The notes beneath the pieces are model-generated. The model was not told the origin of the DNA and did not search any database. It saw only the letters and a list, made by a program, of their open reading frames with translations. From Ferrimicrobium sp. (GTDB lineage Bacteria; Actinomycetota; Acidimicrobiia; Acidimicrobiales; Acidimicrobiaceae), in contig JALCZJ010000009.1 in NCBI GenBank assembly GCA_022690815.1, positions 19,275-83,274 on the forward strand: a stretch of DNA of 64,000 bases, in the 5' to 3' direction. The translations under genes were made by a program, and so were the position numbers. How positions within the stretch are numbered: the stretch's first letter is position 1; each line of letters begins with the position of its first letter. Of this stretch, positions 9,141 through 19,059 are shown piece after piece.

Positions 9141-10985
9141 TCAGGAGGCTCGCGCCCGCACGTATAAGGCGCCGGCAATCTCGGCTAGTTGTTCGGCAAA
9201 GCCCAATCGAAAGCTATTCGATTCAAGATCGACCACGACCATCTCGAGCGCCTCGACAGCGTAGCGTTCGGCCTCGCCGAGCGCGGCAACAAACGGGTCA
9301 CCAACATCAACTTCGTTGGGGCGCGCGTCGGTCAAGACAACCACCAACGGCTCAGTTCCTCGGCGCCGAAGATCCAGGGCCAGTCCTCTACCCACCTGCA
9401 AACCCCGTGACAACGGAGTTCTACCCGAACGCTTGAGACCGAGGAGTCGCGACCGCGCGACCTCGAGCGATCGGGTTGGCCGCAAGCTGACCTCTGCGGT
9501 CTCTCCACCGAAGGAGACAACCGCCACCTGTGCCCGCTCGCGATAGGCGGTGCCCAATAGTCCTTCGATCGCCTCGTTCACGAGGTCCATCGCCTCACGA
9601 CCAGCTACGGAGGCGGAAACGTCAACGACAAAGATCACGCAGCGTTTTGGGGCACGCTCGATGGCAACATAACGCAGATCTTGGCTCGTAAGTCCGTCCT
9701 CGCCGTCGCGCCCGAGTCGGGCGACGACGGTGCGTGAGAGCGAGAAGGTGCCCCCGACCGATGTCTCGCGGTGGCGACTGACCTCCGCACCCTGTCCGGT
9801 AACGCTAGGAGCGCGTCTCGAAAACGACGAGAGATGATCGCCTAAGCTCTGGTTGTCTGTGCCATCCATTGGCTGATCGGCATCGTCTATCTGATCGGCA
9901 TCGTCTGTCTGATCGGCCTGCTCGTCCCTGCCCGACCTCGCATCACTCTCCTGAATAGATACTTCTACTCGATCGCTCGCTGGGGGTGTCGAGCGGTCAT
10001 CGCTCGCTGGGGGTGTCGAGCGGTCATCGCTCGCTGGGCCATCGTGGCCCTTTCGCTCAGGCGAGGTCTTCGTCGAAGGATCCTTGGCAGAGGAACCCGT
10101 CGTAGCCCCTGGTCGAGGTGCATGGCGCCGGCGATGTGAGGTGATGAGTTCGGCCACAGCTGAGATATCGTCGTCAGTGACTTGATCACGACCCATAAGA
10201 GCAGCGTTGGCCCTTGCAGCCTTCGCGATTGCGAGGTCGGTGCGCAGGGATCCGATCCCTAGCTCGCTGCAGAGCCGAGCGATCTGGCTCAGTCGCGAGA
10301 TCACCTCAACGTCAGCGAGACGCCGACGGGCATCAGAGATTGTGTGTGCGAGCATCGCTTCATTCTCGCGATGGCCGAGCGGGTCACGTCCCAACACATC
10401 GCCCGTCTCATCGGCACCAAGCTCCACTCCAAGTCGGCGCACGAGCGCCAAGTGACGAGACTCGGGCTCCATTAACGGATCGACGCTGACCACCATGGCA
10501 AAGCGGTCTAGTAGTTGTGGACGGAGCTCCCCCTCCTCTGGATTCATGGTGCCGATCAGCGAGAAACGTGCTGGCTGGACCACCGAGAGGGTATCTCGTT
10601 CGACGCGGTTGATGCCGGTTGCAGCGGCATCAAGAATGAGATCAACCAGATGATCGGCGAGCAGGTTGATCTCGTCGATATAGAGGACACCGCCATTGGC
10701 AGCACTGAGTAGACCATCGTGGATCCGAACCTCGCCATCGGCAAGCACTGAGGCGACGTCAATGCTGCCCTTGACGCGATCCTCGGTAGCTCCAAGCGGA
10801 ATCTCAACAAAGGGAGCTCCCTCGCCTAGGAGCCCAGTCAAGCCACGAGCGAGTGTTGTCTTTGCTGACCCAGGCGGACCCACGAGCAAGACCCCGCCGA
10901 TGGTTGGGTCGATCGCGAGCAGCTGGAGTGCAAGCTGTGCCTGTGGTTGGCCCACGACGTGTGAAAGGGGCAATTCATTGGTCAT
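9141..10985 (-). CDS. fused AAA+/VWA metal chelatase subunit (ChlI-ChlD or BchI/BchD-like)
   Basis: The 614-residue protein joins an AAA+ ATPase domain (residues about 5-275) to a C-terminal von Willebrand A domain (about 410-610). Walker A is GPPGSAKTT at 36-44, Walker B is LYIDEINLL near 100, and the sensor segment GTMNPEEGELRPQLLDRF is intact. The VWA metal site DVSASV lies near residue 453. The middle is an acidic, Asp/Ser/Thr-rich linker with tandem repeats, as in ChlD-type proteins. The gene overlaps the cobN stop (ATGA), so it is the likely ATPase partner of CobN in cobalt insertion, playing the part of CobS plus CobT. Magnesium chelatase is less likely, as no chlorophyll gene is seen. 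Confidence 0.88.
   Translation of the reverse strand: MTNELPLSHVVGQPQAQLALQLLAIDPTIGGVLLVGPPGSAKTTLARGLTGLLGEGAPFVEIPLGATEDRVKGSIDVASVLADGEVRIHDGLLSAANGGVLYIDEINLLADHLVDLILDAAATGINRVERDTLSVVQPARFSLIGTMNPEEGELRPQLLDRFAMVVSVDPLMEPESRHLALVRRLGVELGADETGDVLGRDPLGHRENEAMLAHTISDARRRLADVEVISRLSQIARLCSELGIGSLRTDLAIAKAARANAALMGRDQVTDDDISAVAELITSHRRRHAPRPGATTGSSAKDPSTKTSPERKGHDGPASDDRSTPPASDDRSTPPASDRVEVSIQESDARSGRDEQADQTDDADQIDDADQPMDGTDNQSLGDHLSSFSRRAPSVTGQGAEVSRHRETSVGGTFSLSRTVVARLGRDGEDGLTSQDLRYVAIERAPKRCVIFVVDVSASVAGREAMDLVNEAIEGLLGTAYRERAQVAVVSFGGETAEVSLRPTRSLEVARSRLLGLKRSGRTPLSRGLQVGRGLALDLRRRGTEPLVVVLTDARPNEVDVGDPFVAALGEAERYAVEALEMVVVDLESNSFRLGFAEQLAEIAGALYVRARAS
9973..10038 (-). repeat. 27-base tandem repeat in the chelatase linker
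   Basis: Two exact copies of a 27-base unit (9973-9999 and 10000-10026) and a further 12 bases of a third. In the gene's frame each unit encodes DDRSTPPAS. A shorter Asp-rich repeat (DDADQ, twice) lies just beyond in the same linker, near 9870-9910. Confidence 0.85.
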
Positions 10986-13900
10986 CCTCTGCCATCCTCC
11001 AACTCACCCTCGACCCCAACGATGATACGGCGTAGGTCTTGCACTCGCTCCGGCGAGGCTCGCCACATCCCCCGTTCGCTGGCCTCCAACAACCGCTCAC
11101 AGATCGACACCAGTGCCGTCGGGTTCACAGCGGTCAAGAACTCTCGTCGGGTTGCATCGCTGACGTAACCATCATGCACCGCGTCGTACATCCAGTCCTT
11201 GGCGACATGGGCGGTGGCATCATATCCAAAGAGGTAGTCAACCGTTGCGGCCATCTCGAAGGCCCCTTTATACCCATGGGTCATCATGGCGTCGAGCCAC
11301 TTCGGATTCAGAACGCGCGATCGCACCACTCGAGCCGCCTCTTCTTCGATACTTCGGACCTTTGGTTGTGAGGGGTTAGCGGAGTCACCAAAGTAGCCAC
11401 GCACCTCTTGTGCCCCCAAGGCTCGCGCCGCCGCGATCATGCCTCCGTGCTCCTGTAGATAGTCGTCCGAGTCGAAGATGTCGTGTTCACGATTGTCCTG
11501 GACCTTATAGGCCACTTCGAGCGCCCCAAGTCGAGCCTCAAGCGCCCCACGATTCGGCACCCCATAACCACTCCTCGAATAGCTAAAACCGCTCCAGGTG
11601 AGGTAGACCTCGGAGAGATCCTTCTCGTCCTGCCACGAGCGGCTCTCCAACAGGGGCAAGATACCCGATCCATACGATCGCGGCGATGGACCAAAGATGC
11701 GTTCGACCGCTCCGGCCTCGGCAACCGGGTTCATCGACCCCTCTCCCGTCTCCTTTGCGACCAGTTCGAAGGCCTCATCCAAGAGATCGATGGCAGAGGG
11801 AAAGGCGTCACGAAAGAAGCCAGAGATACGACAGGTCACATCGACCCGCGGTCGGCCTAGTTCCGAGAGTGGGATTAGCTCAAGGGTCACGATCCGATTG
11901 GAGATCGGATCCCAAACAGGCTGAATCCCAAGTAACGCGAGGACGGTCGAGACGTCGTCTCCACCTGTCCTCATGGCGGCAGTGCCCCAGAGGACGATAC
12001 CGATGTTGCGCGGATACCGACCCTGGTGTTCGTCTCGAAAACGTTCGATCATGGCGTCCCCAAGACGTCGCCCGGTGAAGAAGGAGATCTGGGTCGGCAG
12101 CGATCGAGGATCCACCGAGTAAAAATTACGTCCCGTAGGGAGCGCGTGTGCCATGCCACGGGTTGGGGCACCAGATGGACCAGAGGGGACCGCGCGACCC
12201 GCTAGCGCCCCGATCAAGGCATCTACTTCACCGGTGGTAGCCAACAGGTTCGGCACCAAGACCGAGCCGATCCAGGCTAAGACTGCGTGTAGCGGATCCT
12301 CGAGGGGGTAAGCAAGGCCAAGCGAACGACACAACGTCGGGTCATCGAAGGCTTCAATCGCAAATTCATGATCAGCGTAGGCCCATAAAAGCTCGGTCGC
12401 GCGCTCATCGTCCTCGTCGACCTCCAGTCGGGTGAGATGCTCATGGCCACCCGCAAGCAGCGGACGAAGTGCGGGCGCATCCAGTTGTGGCACTCGCGTG
12501 ATGGCCACCAACATATCGATCAGCGCCTGACCCATTGGAGGAGACCCAAGGATGTGAAGACCTCCTCGGATCAACGAATCCTTGAGCTCGCAGAGATAGC
12601 CATCGACATGGAGCAAAAAGTCATCGAAGAGATCCTGGTCAACGCTGGGGGCATCGGTGACACCCATATCTTCATGCAAACGAGCCGCCTCGATGAGTTC
12701 CCAAATTTCAGCCCGAATCGCTGGCAATTTACTCGGATCCAACGCACTGATGCGCTGATGCTCATCCATCAGCATCTCCAAGCGAGCGAGCTCTCCGTAG
12801 CTCTCTGCGCGCGTCATCGGCGGCACAAGGTGCCCAATCAGAACCGCATGGGTACGGCGTTTTGCCTGTGTGCCCTCGCCAGGGTCGTTGATAACGAACG
12901 GATAAATCACGGGTAGCTCGCCAAGCACCGTGTCCGGATAGCAGGTTGGACCCATGCCAACCGACTTGCCAGGCAGCCATTCAGCCGTCCCGTGTTTGCC
13001 AAGATGACAGAGTGCATCAACGTCGGCGATTGTCGTCAGCCAGTGATAAAACGCCAGGTAGTGATGGGTCGGTGGAAGTTCTGGCGAATGGTAAATTGCG
13101 ATCGGGTTCTCACCGTATCCTCGGGGAGGCTGAATCGCCACCGTCAGGTTCCCAAACTGGAGCGCCGGGAAGATCAATGAACCATCGCGCGTGTAGATCT
13201 CGCCCGGAGGAGGACCCCAATGTTGCATCACCGCCACGCGCAACTCCTCAGGGAGGGTCGCAAACCATGCACAGTAGTGCTCGACATCGAGACCGATACC
13301 TTGGCTGGCTCGAACCGAAGGATGTTCGTAGTCGATCAGATCGCCAAGCCGTGCCATCAACTCGTTGGCATCAGGCGGCAGGCCTTCAATGACGTAGCCC
13401 TCCCTGCGCATTCGCTCCGCGAGCACCATCAGGCTCTGGGGCGTGTCGAGACCAACGGCGTTGCCCAAACGGGAACGCTTCGTAGGATAGGCAGAGAGCA
13501 CGACCGCGATGCGCTTGTCGGCGTTCGCCTTCCTCCGGAGTCGAAGCAGACGATGCACATAGCCGATCAGACGCTGACTACGTTCGGGATCGAGTCGATA
13601 CGCGCTAATCGTGGCGCCAAAGTCCTCGTCATCATCGATTAGCTCTTTGAAGGCGATCGGGACGGTGATAATACGCCCGTCGAACTCTGGCATCGCGACG
13701 TTCATCGCGACATCGATCGGTCGCAGGCCCGCCTGGCTCTCGCTCCAGGTTGCCCTCGGAGTCGTAGCGATCAGCGCCTGAAGAACGGGCACGCCGAGCG
13801 ATGCCAGCTGACCAGTCTCCCAAGCCAACGCGTCGGCGTGTCCCCCGGCCAACACCGTCGCCACGACAACGTCGGGCGCCGTCTCGGCGATCAGATCGAT

Positions 13901-14524
13901 GACCGATGGTTCATCGTCGCCAACCCGCAACGAATAGGTGTAAAAGACATCGATGGCGAGCTGGTGCTGACGGGCCAACGCGACGAAATCTCGTACAAAC
14001 GAGAGATTCCCCGAGATGACATGTGCGCGATAGATGATGACCGCTACTCGACCGCGGGCGTCCGGGGTGGTCTCGCTGATCAGGCGACCGAAGGCCGCCA
14101 ACGTCTCGACCGGTGCAAACCCGTATCCGGTCCTGGTGACGGTATCAGAGAGAAAGCAAACGAAGTTAGTGAGATTGGGAACGCCACCCTCAACGAGATA
14201 GCGAAACCCCTCTTCCCAGATGCCGGCCGTCACGGTAGCCGCCGCCATCATCTCGGCATCGAACCCATTGTCGCCCGGATAGCTGACCAACGGGATGCCT
14301 CGACTCCGACATGCATCGGCCAAGGGCCCGAACCAACGGCTCGCGCCCACCCCACCAAGCAGTCGTATCACCACGATACGGGCCTCATCGAGAAGGTCAT
14401 CGATCCCCGTAACCGTATCGATCTGGCGGACCGTCAGCCCGAAGTCGTCAGGCAACTCCTCCCAGGCGCTCCGGAGCGCCAAAACCTCGGTGTCCGCATT
14501 GGTCAGATAGACAAACTTGCTCAC
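10982..14524 (-). CDS. cobN: cobaltochelatase large subunit CobN
   Basis: CobN is the porphyrinoid-binding subunit that inserts cobalt into hydrogenobyrinate a,c-diamide, working with an AAA+ motor. The 1180-residue length is normal for CobN/BchH. The segment HLGKHGTAEWLPGKSVG and the following CYPD are hallmark sequences, and the C-terminal stretch with YGYKGAFEMAATVDYLFG matches the family. The start is GTG at 14524 with GGAAGGAAG upstream. The stop overlaps the start of the AAA+/VWA subunit. CobN and BchH are homologous; the cob gene neighbours favour cobalt. Confidence 0.93.
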   Translation of the reverse strand: MSKFVYLTNADTEVLALRSAWEELPDDFGLTVRQIDTVTGIDDLLDEARIVVIRLLGGVGASRWFGPLADACRSRGIPLVSYPGDNGFDAEMMAAATVTAGIWEEGFRYLVEGGVPNLTNFVCFLSDTVTRTGYGFAPVETLAAFGRLISETTPDARGRVAVIIYRAHVISGNLSFVRDFVALARQHQLAIDVFYTYSLRVGDDEPSVIDLIAETAPDVVVATVLAGGHADALAWETGQLASLGVPVLQALIATTPRATWSESQAGLRPIDVAMNVAMPEFDGRIITVPIAFKELIDDDEDFGATISAYRLDPERSQRLIGYVHRLLRLRRKANADKRIAVVLSAYPTKRSRLGNAVGLDTPQSLMVLAERMRREGYVIEGLPPDANELMARLGDLIDYEHPSVRASQGIGLDVEHYCAWFATLPEELRVAVMQHWGPPPGEIYTRDGSLIFPALQFGNLTVAIQPPRGYGENPIAIYHSPELPPTHHYLAFYHWLTTIADVDALCHLGKHGTAEWLPGKSVGMGPTCYPDTVLGELPVIYPFVINDPGEGTQAKRRTHAVLIGHLVPPMTRAESYGELARLEMLMDEHQRISALDPSKLPAIRAEIWELIEAARLHEDMGVTDAPSVDQDLFDDFLLHVDGYLCELKDSLIRGGLHILGSPPMGQALIDMLVAITRVPQLDAPALRPLLAGGHEHLTRLEVDEDDERATELLWAYADHEFAIEAFDDPTLCRSLGLAYPLEDPLHAVLAWIGSVLVPNLLATTGEVDALIGALAGRAVPSGPSGAPTRGMAHALPTGRNFYSVDPRSLPTQISFFTGRRLGDAMIERFRDEHQGRYPRNIGIVLWGTAAMRTGGDDVSTVLALLGIQPVWDPISNRIVTLELIPLSELGRPRVDVTCRISGFFRDAFPSAIDLLDEAFELVAKETGEGSMNPVAEAGAVERIFGPSPRSYGSGILPLLESRSWQDEKDLSEVYLTWSGFSYSRSGYGVPNRGALEARLGALEVAYKVQDNREHDIFDSDDYLQEHGGMIAAARALGAQEVRGYFGDSANPSQPKVRSIEEEAARVVRSRVLNPKWLDAMMTHGYKGAFEMAATVDYLFGYDATAHVAKDWMYDAVHDGYVSDATRREFLTAVNPTALVSICERLLEASERGMWRASPERVQDLRRIIVGVEGELEDGRG

Positions 14525-14568
14525 ACGCTTCCTTCCAGCCAGCTATTGGATCCAGGCTAGTAGCCAGG

Positions 14569-16152
14569 TCAGTCGAGACCGAGGAGATGAGCGACGTCGA
14601 GATGGCTGTCAAGAACATCGGCGAGGTTGTCCAGGCTATCGTCGATAAACTGGTCAAAACACAGCGTACTGACAAAGGTTCGCTGCCGTGCGTGAGCCAA
14701 CCTCGCAAAGAACGAACGACGAAACTCATCCTGATCGAAGAGACCATGGACACTCGTTCCAAAGACCTGGCCACCACGACACGCACCCTCGGCAACCAAC
14801 GGCGAACGTTGAGCAACGTCCCCATCGACCCCACCGAGCATGAACAACGGCCCCTCGGTCGTCTTGACGACTCCGTGATGAATCTGGTATCCACGGACGC
14901 CGGCATCGCCAAAGCCAGGCGATGACCCAGTGACATTGGCCAACGCCTTGTCAGCACCAAAGACAACGCCGCCACCCAGGAGACCGAGCCCCGCGACGCG
15001 ACCAACGCCTGACTCTACCTCATCGTCGATCTCCTCGACCAGCATCTGATAACCACCACAAATGCCGAGCAACCAGACGCCAACGTCGGTAAGCTCCACG
15101 AGACGCCTGGCGATGCCAGAATGGCGTAGCCAGTTCAGGGCGACCACGGTGGCCTTTGTGCCCGGCAAGATTACCAGATCAGCATCCATGAGTTCATCTG
15201 GTCGAGTAACAAACCGTAGGTCGATTGCTGGTTCAACAATGAGCGGGTCAAAGTCCGTGTAGTTCGCAAGGTAGGGCAACTCCACCACACGCACCTGAAT
15301 CCTGTCATAGTCTTGTCCACGCATCTGGGACACGGAGGCGTAGCTCGTCGCGGTTGCCCCAAGATTGAGGGCGTCTTCGCCGGGCAGGAAGCCATCGATC
15401 AGCGGGACATTGCCAAACCACTCGGTGCCAAGACGTCGCGTCAACTCCTCGATGCCTCTGTCGAGGATCTTGCCATCACCTCGGACACGATTAAGAATAA
15501 AACCGCGAAAAAGCGGGCGATACTCCTCGCTGACGAGCAGATAGTGACCATAAATCGATGCGAAGACACCACCCGGCTCCAGATCCCCAACGAGAACGGT
15601 CCCCATGTTGAGGGCCTTAGCCAATCGAAGGTTTGCAAGGTCGCCGGGGAGCAGGTTAATCTCGCCAGCCGAACCGGCCCCCTCGGCGATGATGATCTGA
15701 TAGCGCTCGGCTAACTCCTCGAAGGCACCAACAACGGTGTCAAGCAGTCCGCGTTTGGCGGCGATCCACCCACCACTCGCGATCTCACCGATGGGCCGTC
15801 CCTTGACGATGAGCTGGGATCGCTCACGCCCGGTTGGCTTGATCAACACGGGGTTCATCGCAACCTCCACCCGAACCCCACCAGCGCGAGCCTGCACGGC
15901 TTGGGCTCTCGCAACCTCCCCACCATCGACCGCGACGGCGGAGTTGAGCGCCATATTCTGGCCCTTGAAGGGTGCGGCCGCGATGCCACGTTGATAGCAC
16001 CAGCGCATCAAGCCAGTGACGATCATAGACTTGCCTACATTGGATCCAGTACCGGCGATTAAGACTCGCTTGGCAAGCGATGTGTTCACCGACAAGACCG
16101 GGGTCGAACCCGCGAGCATGGCTGGCACATCCGGTGTCGACAGGTCGGGCAA
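14569..16152 (-). CDS. cobQ: cobyric acid synthase (glutamine-hydrolysing)
   Basis: CobQ/CbiP amidates four side chains (b, d, e, g) of adenosylcobyrinic acid a,c-diamide using ATP and glutamine. The 527-residue protein has the N-terminal P-loop GTGSNVGKS at 34-42 followed by FKGQNMALNS, and a class I glutamine amidotransferase domain with the nucleophile Cys365 in GICGGYQML and the late SVHGLF motif. The frame opens with TTG at 16152 without a clear ribosome site, so the true start may be a later codon among the first 22 residues. It ends 44 bases before cobN, with which it probably forms one operon. Confidence 0.93.
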   Translation of the reverse strand: MPDLSTPDVPAMLAGSTPVLSVNTSLAKRVLIAGTGSNVGKSMIVTGLMRWCYQRGIAAAPFKGQNMALNSAVAVDGGEVARAQAVQARAGGVRVEVAMNPVLIKPTGRERSQLIVKGRPIGEIASGGWIAAKRGLLDTVVGAFEELAERYQIIIAEGAGSAGEINLLPGDLANLRLAKALNMGTVLVGDLEPGGVFASIYGHYLLVSEEYRPLFRGFILNRVRGDGKILDRGIEELTRRLGTEWFGNVPLIDGFLPGEDALNLGATATSYASVSQMRGQDYDRIQVRVVELPYLANYTDFDPLIVEPAIDLRFVTRPDELMDADLVILPGTKATVVALNWLRHSGIARRLVELTDVGVWLLGICGGYQMLVEEIDDEVESGVGRVAGLGLLGGGVVFGADKALANVTGSSPGFGDAGVRGYQIHHGVVKTTEGPLFMLGGVDGDVAQRSPLVAEGACRGGQVFGTSVHGLFDQDEFRRSFFARLAHARQRTFVSTLCFDQFIDDSLDNLADVLDSHLDVAHLLGLD

Positions 16153-16327
16153 TACATAACATCGATTATCCTAGACGCACCGACCGTCAGACAGATGGAT
16201 CCGATGCGCGGTTCCCTGGTGTCACGAAGAACCCATCACGGGTCGTCCAGTGAGTCGGTCAACTCGAAAAATTTGGCGAGCCATGGTTGTGCAGGCAAGG
16301 TGCATCAATAGGTCCCGGTACCTAGGT

Positions 16328-18301
16328 TCAGTGGATGAAGATGGCAAGCACGGCGATGACGAAGAGGATCAACAGATAACTCAGGTAGGCGTTGAGCTGC
16401 CCACTCTGCAACGGTGCCATCCATCGTGCGAGCTGCTTGACACCCCGACGCAACAACTCGATGAGACCGGCTCCAAAGATCGGCGCCTCGCGTGCCTCGT
16501 AGGTCACCCGATCCAACACATATCCCTGATCGCGATAGCTCCGCTGCGTCTGGGTAATCGGTCGATAGAGGAACGAATACACCGTTCGTAACGGATTCGA
16601 GAAGCTAAATCCAGTGGTTGCGCTCGCCGCAAGGTCTACAGGCTCACCGCCACTCCACGGCGCAACGCGGCGAGGAGCAAAGCGCCTCACAATCAAGAAG
16701 ATCGGCACCAGTGCAAACAACACCCCAACGATAACGAACTTCACCGGAGAGATGAAGGCAAAACTCGACGAGAGTGGCACGATCAGGAGTCCGTCGATCA
16801 ACGCCCTTGCGCTTTGGGGGTCCGGCCAGTCAGCCTTGCGCATGAACGGCTCAAAGAAGACCAAACTCAGCGCCATCGCAAGGTTCGCTACTCCCAGTAC
16901 CAGCACCGTGAGCCGACTTGCAAGCGCAACCGGTCGACCTCGGCGGCGACCTCCAAGGAGTCCGACCCCATAGAGTTTGACGAAGGTGGCGAGCGAGAGG
17001 GCGGCCGAGAGGGCGAGACCGGCTCCAACCAAAATTAAGGTGGTCCGCCCAGCGAGTGAGGTGATCTCAAAGTCATGAAAGAGCGCCTCGAACAGTAACC
17101 ACTCAGTGACAAATCCCATCGCTGGCGGCATGGCCGAAAGGCTCATGGATGCGATCAGAGCGCCGATACCGACCGTAGCCGGATACTCGTGGGCAACCCC
17201 GGTCTGCTCGATCCGATAGCTCGCATCACGATCAGCCTTCACCTTGGCAGCAAGAAAGAGGGCGGCCTTGGCCAGGCTATGGCCCATGAGATGCAAGATG
17301 CCGATGATCCAACACAAGCCTGCCAGCTCCACCTGGCCTCCTGACTGAAAGATGAGAGCAGCACCCAGTGCCGCGACAGCGATACCCGCGTTTTCGGCAC
17401 CTGACAGCGCGAGCAGCCGACGCCAATCATGTTGTTGGAACGCGTACAAAACAGCCACGATCGCCGATAACATCCCGGCCGTGGCGACCACGATCCCAAC
17501 GAAGAGCGTCGACGGTCCGTGGGCAGGTAGCCACTGTAACAACGCGCGGCCTAAAGCAAAATAGGCGGTGTTCAAAACCAGCGACGACAGGATCGCCGCT
17601 GTCGGGCCGTCTGCCACCCCATAGGCATCCGCGAACCATGAGTACAACGGAATGATACCGAGCTTGGCCCCAAAGCCCACGAGAAACAGGATGCCAATCA
17701 GGCCAGAGATCACCTCAGGACGTATGGCCCAGTCGGCGCGAAAGCTCCCAAAACTGAGGTGAGGGCCGAGCAGCCCTACCCCCACAATCAAGGCCACGCT
17801 CCCCACCTCCAAGAGAGCAATCATCGACAGCGTTGACTTGGAGCCCACACCATCAGGTCGGTTAGAGACAAGCATCACGGCGCCACCAAGGCTCATGAGT
17901 TCCCAACCGAAAATCATGGACGCACCGTTGTTGAAGCCACTGAGCCCAAGGACCCCGAGAATAGCGAGCGCAGCACCGAGCGACCACCACGTCCCAACCT
18001 CGCGACAGACCCAGACCGCAAGCAATACGGCCAACCACGCCGGCACGAGTATCCACAAGGCCCCAGGAGCCATCCGCCACGTCACCAACTGATTGCCAAC
18101 GACGAAGATGGAAACCTTGCTTGTGCCCGCCGGCAACCCGACGATGTCGGCAATGAAGCCGACGAGCGTTGCCACGATGAGCCCGGCTCGTGCCAGCCGT
18201 GTCATCACTTTGAGCCGGCGTAGGAAGTTCGCGGCGATGACCAGAACATAGAGTGTGGCCGCGATGCCCATCCCTAGGGCTGCAAGCTGGCCTTGGCTCA
18301 T
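16328..18301 (-). CDS. proton-translocating antiporter-like subunit, HyfB/HycC type, of the hydrogenase-like complex
   Basis: A 657-residue membrane protein of the NuoL/M/N-Mrp antiporter family. It has the extended C-terminus typical of HyfB/HycC. The helix with the acidic residue (FGWELMSLGG) and the lysine-bearing helix followed by the broken helix (GFGAKLGIIPLYSWFADAY, then PTAAILSS) are in place, as expected for a proton or sodium channel. Its start overlaps the stop of the Fe-S subunit gene by four bases. It is the last gene of the six-gene operon and would be the second pump module of the complex together with the HyfF-like subunit. Confidence 0.88.
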   Translation of the reverse strand: MSQGQLAALGMGIAATLYVLVIAANFLRRLKVMTRLARAGLIVATLVGFIADIVGLPAGTSKVSIFVVGNQLVTWRMAPGALWILVPAWLAVLLAVWVCREVGTWWSLGAALAILGVLGLSGFNNGASMIFGWELMSLGGAVMLVSNRPDGVGSKSTLSMIALLEVGSVALIVGVGLLGPHLSFGSFRADWAIRPEVISGLIGILFLVGFGAKLGIIPLYSWFADAYGVADGPTAAILSSLVLNTAYFALGRALLQWLPAHGPSTLFVGIVVATAGMLSAIVAVLYAFQQHDWRRLLALSGAENAGIAVAALGAALIFQSGGQVELAGLCWIIGILHLMGHSLAKAALFLAAKVKADRDASYRIEQTGVAHEYPATVGIGALIASMSLSAMPPAMGFVTEWLLFEALFHDFEITSLAGRTTLILVGAGLALSAALSLATFVKLYGVGLLGGRRRGRPVALASRLTVLVLGVANLAMALSLVFFEPFMRKADWPDPQSARALIDGLLIVPLSSSFAFISPVKFVIVGVLFALVPIFLIVRRFAPRRVAPWSGGEPVDLAASATTGFSFSNPLRTVYSFLYRPITQTQRSYRDQGYVLDRVTYEAREAPIFGAGLIELLRRGVKQLARWMAPLQSGQLNAYLSYLLILFVIAVLAIFIH

Positions 18302-19047
18302 CGCTCACGCCCCATGAGCCCCAAAAGGGCATCAATGATCACCGCTGGATGTGGCGGACACCCCGGCACCCAGAGGTCCACCGGTAGGAGCCCGTGGAGT
18401 CCTTGTCGCGCGTGATCACCACCACCATTGGTCCCGCCAGAGATCGCGCACACACCGGTCGCCACCACGTAGTTTGGCTTTGGCATCGCCTCATATGTCG
18501 CTAACAGCGGCTCGTACATCGGGTTGGTCACCGGCCCGGTCACAAGCAGTACGTCGGCAAAACGAGGTGACGGCGTAAAGAAGATACCAAAGCGATGGAG
18601 GTTGTAATAGATATTATCTAGCGCCCCGATCTCAGACTCGCAGCCATTACAGGAACCAGCGTCAACATGACGGACAAAGAGGCTCTTGCGTAACCGACGG
18701 GCATCGCCTTTGGGATGTAACCTGGGTTGACCCGGCTCGACGCCGCCACGACGCCGCAAGTCGTCTCGGTTCTCTACTGCTCGGGCCAAGCGTGGTGGCG
18801 CAACCAATACACTCGATGGGCACACTTCGATGCAGAGGTTACATCCGACGCAGGCACCCTGATCGAGTGTGAGTTGCTGATCGACAGTAATGGCTGAGGT
18901 GGGACAACTCTTGGCGCACTGCTCGCAACCTGGGGGACAAGACTCGACTGTCGGTTCAGGCAGCCCTGGTATCGTCGTCAGGGCTGCAATCGGCCAAGGT
19001 GCTGTCTTGATTCCACCTTTGAGTCCTCGATAGGTCCATAGCGGCAT
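18298..19047 (-). CDS. ferredoxin-NuoB fusion: electron-transfer and small subunit of the hydrogenase-like complex
   Basis: The 249-residue protein fuses an N-terminal 2x[4Fe-4S] ferredoxin domain to a NuoB/HycG-like small subunit. Ferredoxin cysteines are 37, 41, 44, 48 and 66, 69, 72, 76. The small-subunit domain keeps all four ligands of the proximal (N2-like) cluster: Cys133 and Cys136 in CNGCESE, Cys200 in GVCAISGG and Cys230 in GCPPHP. In hydrogenlyase operons these are usually two genes (HycF and HycG). The start has GGAGG upstream in the 12-base gap after the large subunit gene. The electron path to the active-site subunit is therefore complete even though that subunit lacks nickel ligands. 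Confidence 0.9.
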   Translation of the reverse strand: MPLWTYRGLKGGIKTAPWPIAALTTIPGLPEPTVESCPPGCEQCAKSCPTSAITVDQQLTLDQGACVGCNLCIEVCPSSVLVAPPRLARAVENRDDLRRRGGVEPGQPRLHPKGDARRLRKSLFVRHVDAGSCNGCESEIGALDNIYYNLHRFGIFFTPSPRFADVLLVTGPVTNPMYEPLLATYEAMPKPNYVVATGVCAISGGTNGGGDHARQGLHGLLPVDLWVPGCPPHPAVIIDALLGLMGRER

Positions 19048-19059
19048 CAGTCCAACCTC

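Noticed and set aside
9141..10985. Magnesium chelatase for chlorophyll synthesis
   Set aside because: No other chlorophyll or bacteriochlorophyll gene is present, and the gene overlaps cobN.
16153..16327. Possible cobalamin riboswitch upstream of cobQ on the minus strand
   Set aside because: A stretch similar to AGGGAA-CCG occurs, but the B12 box and the rest of the conserved core are not found.
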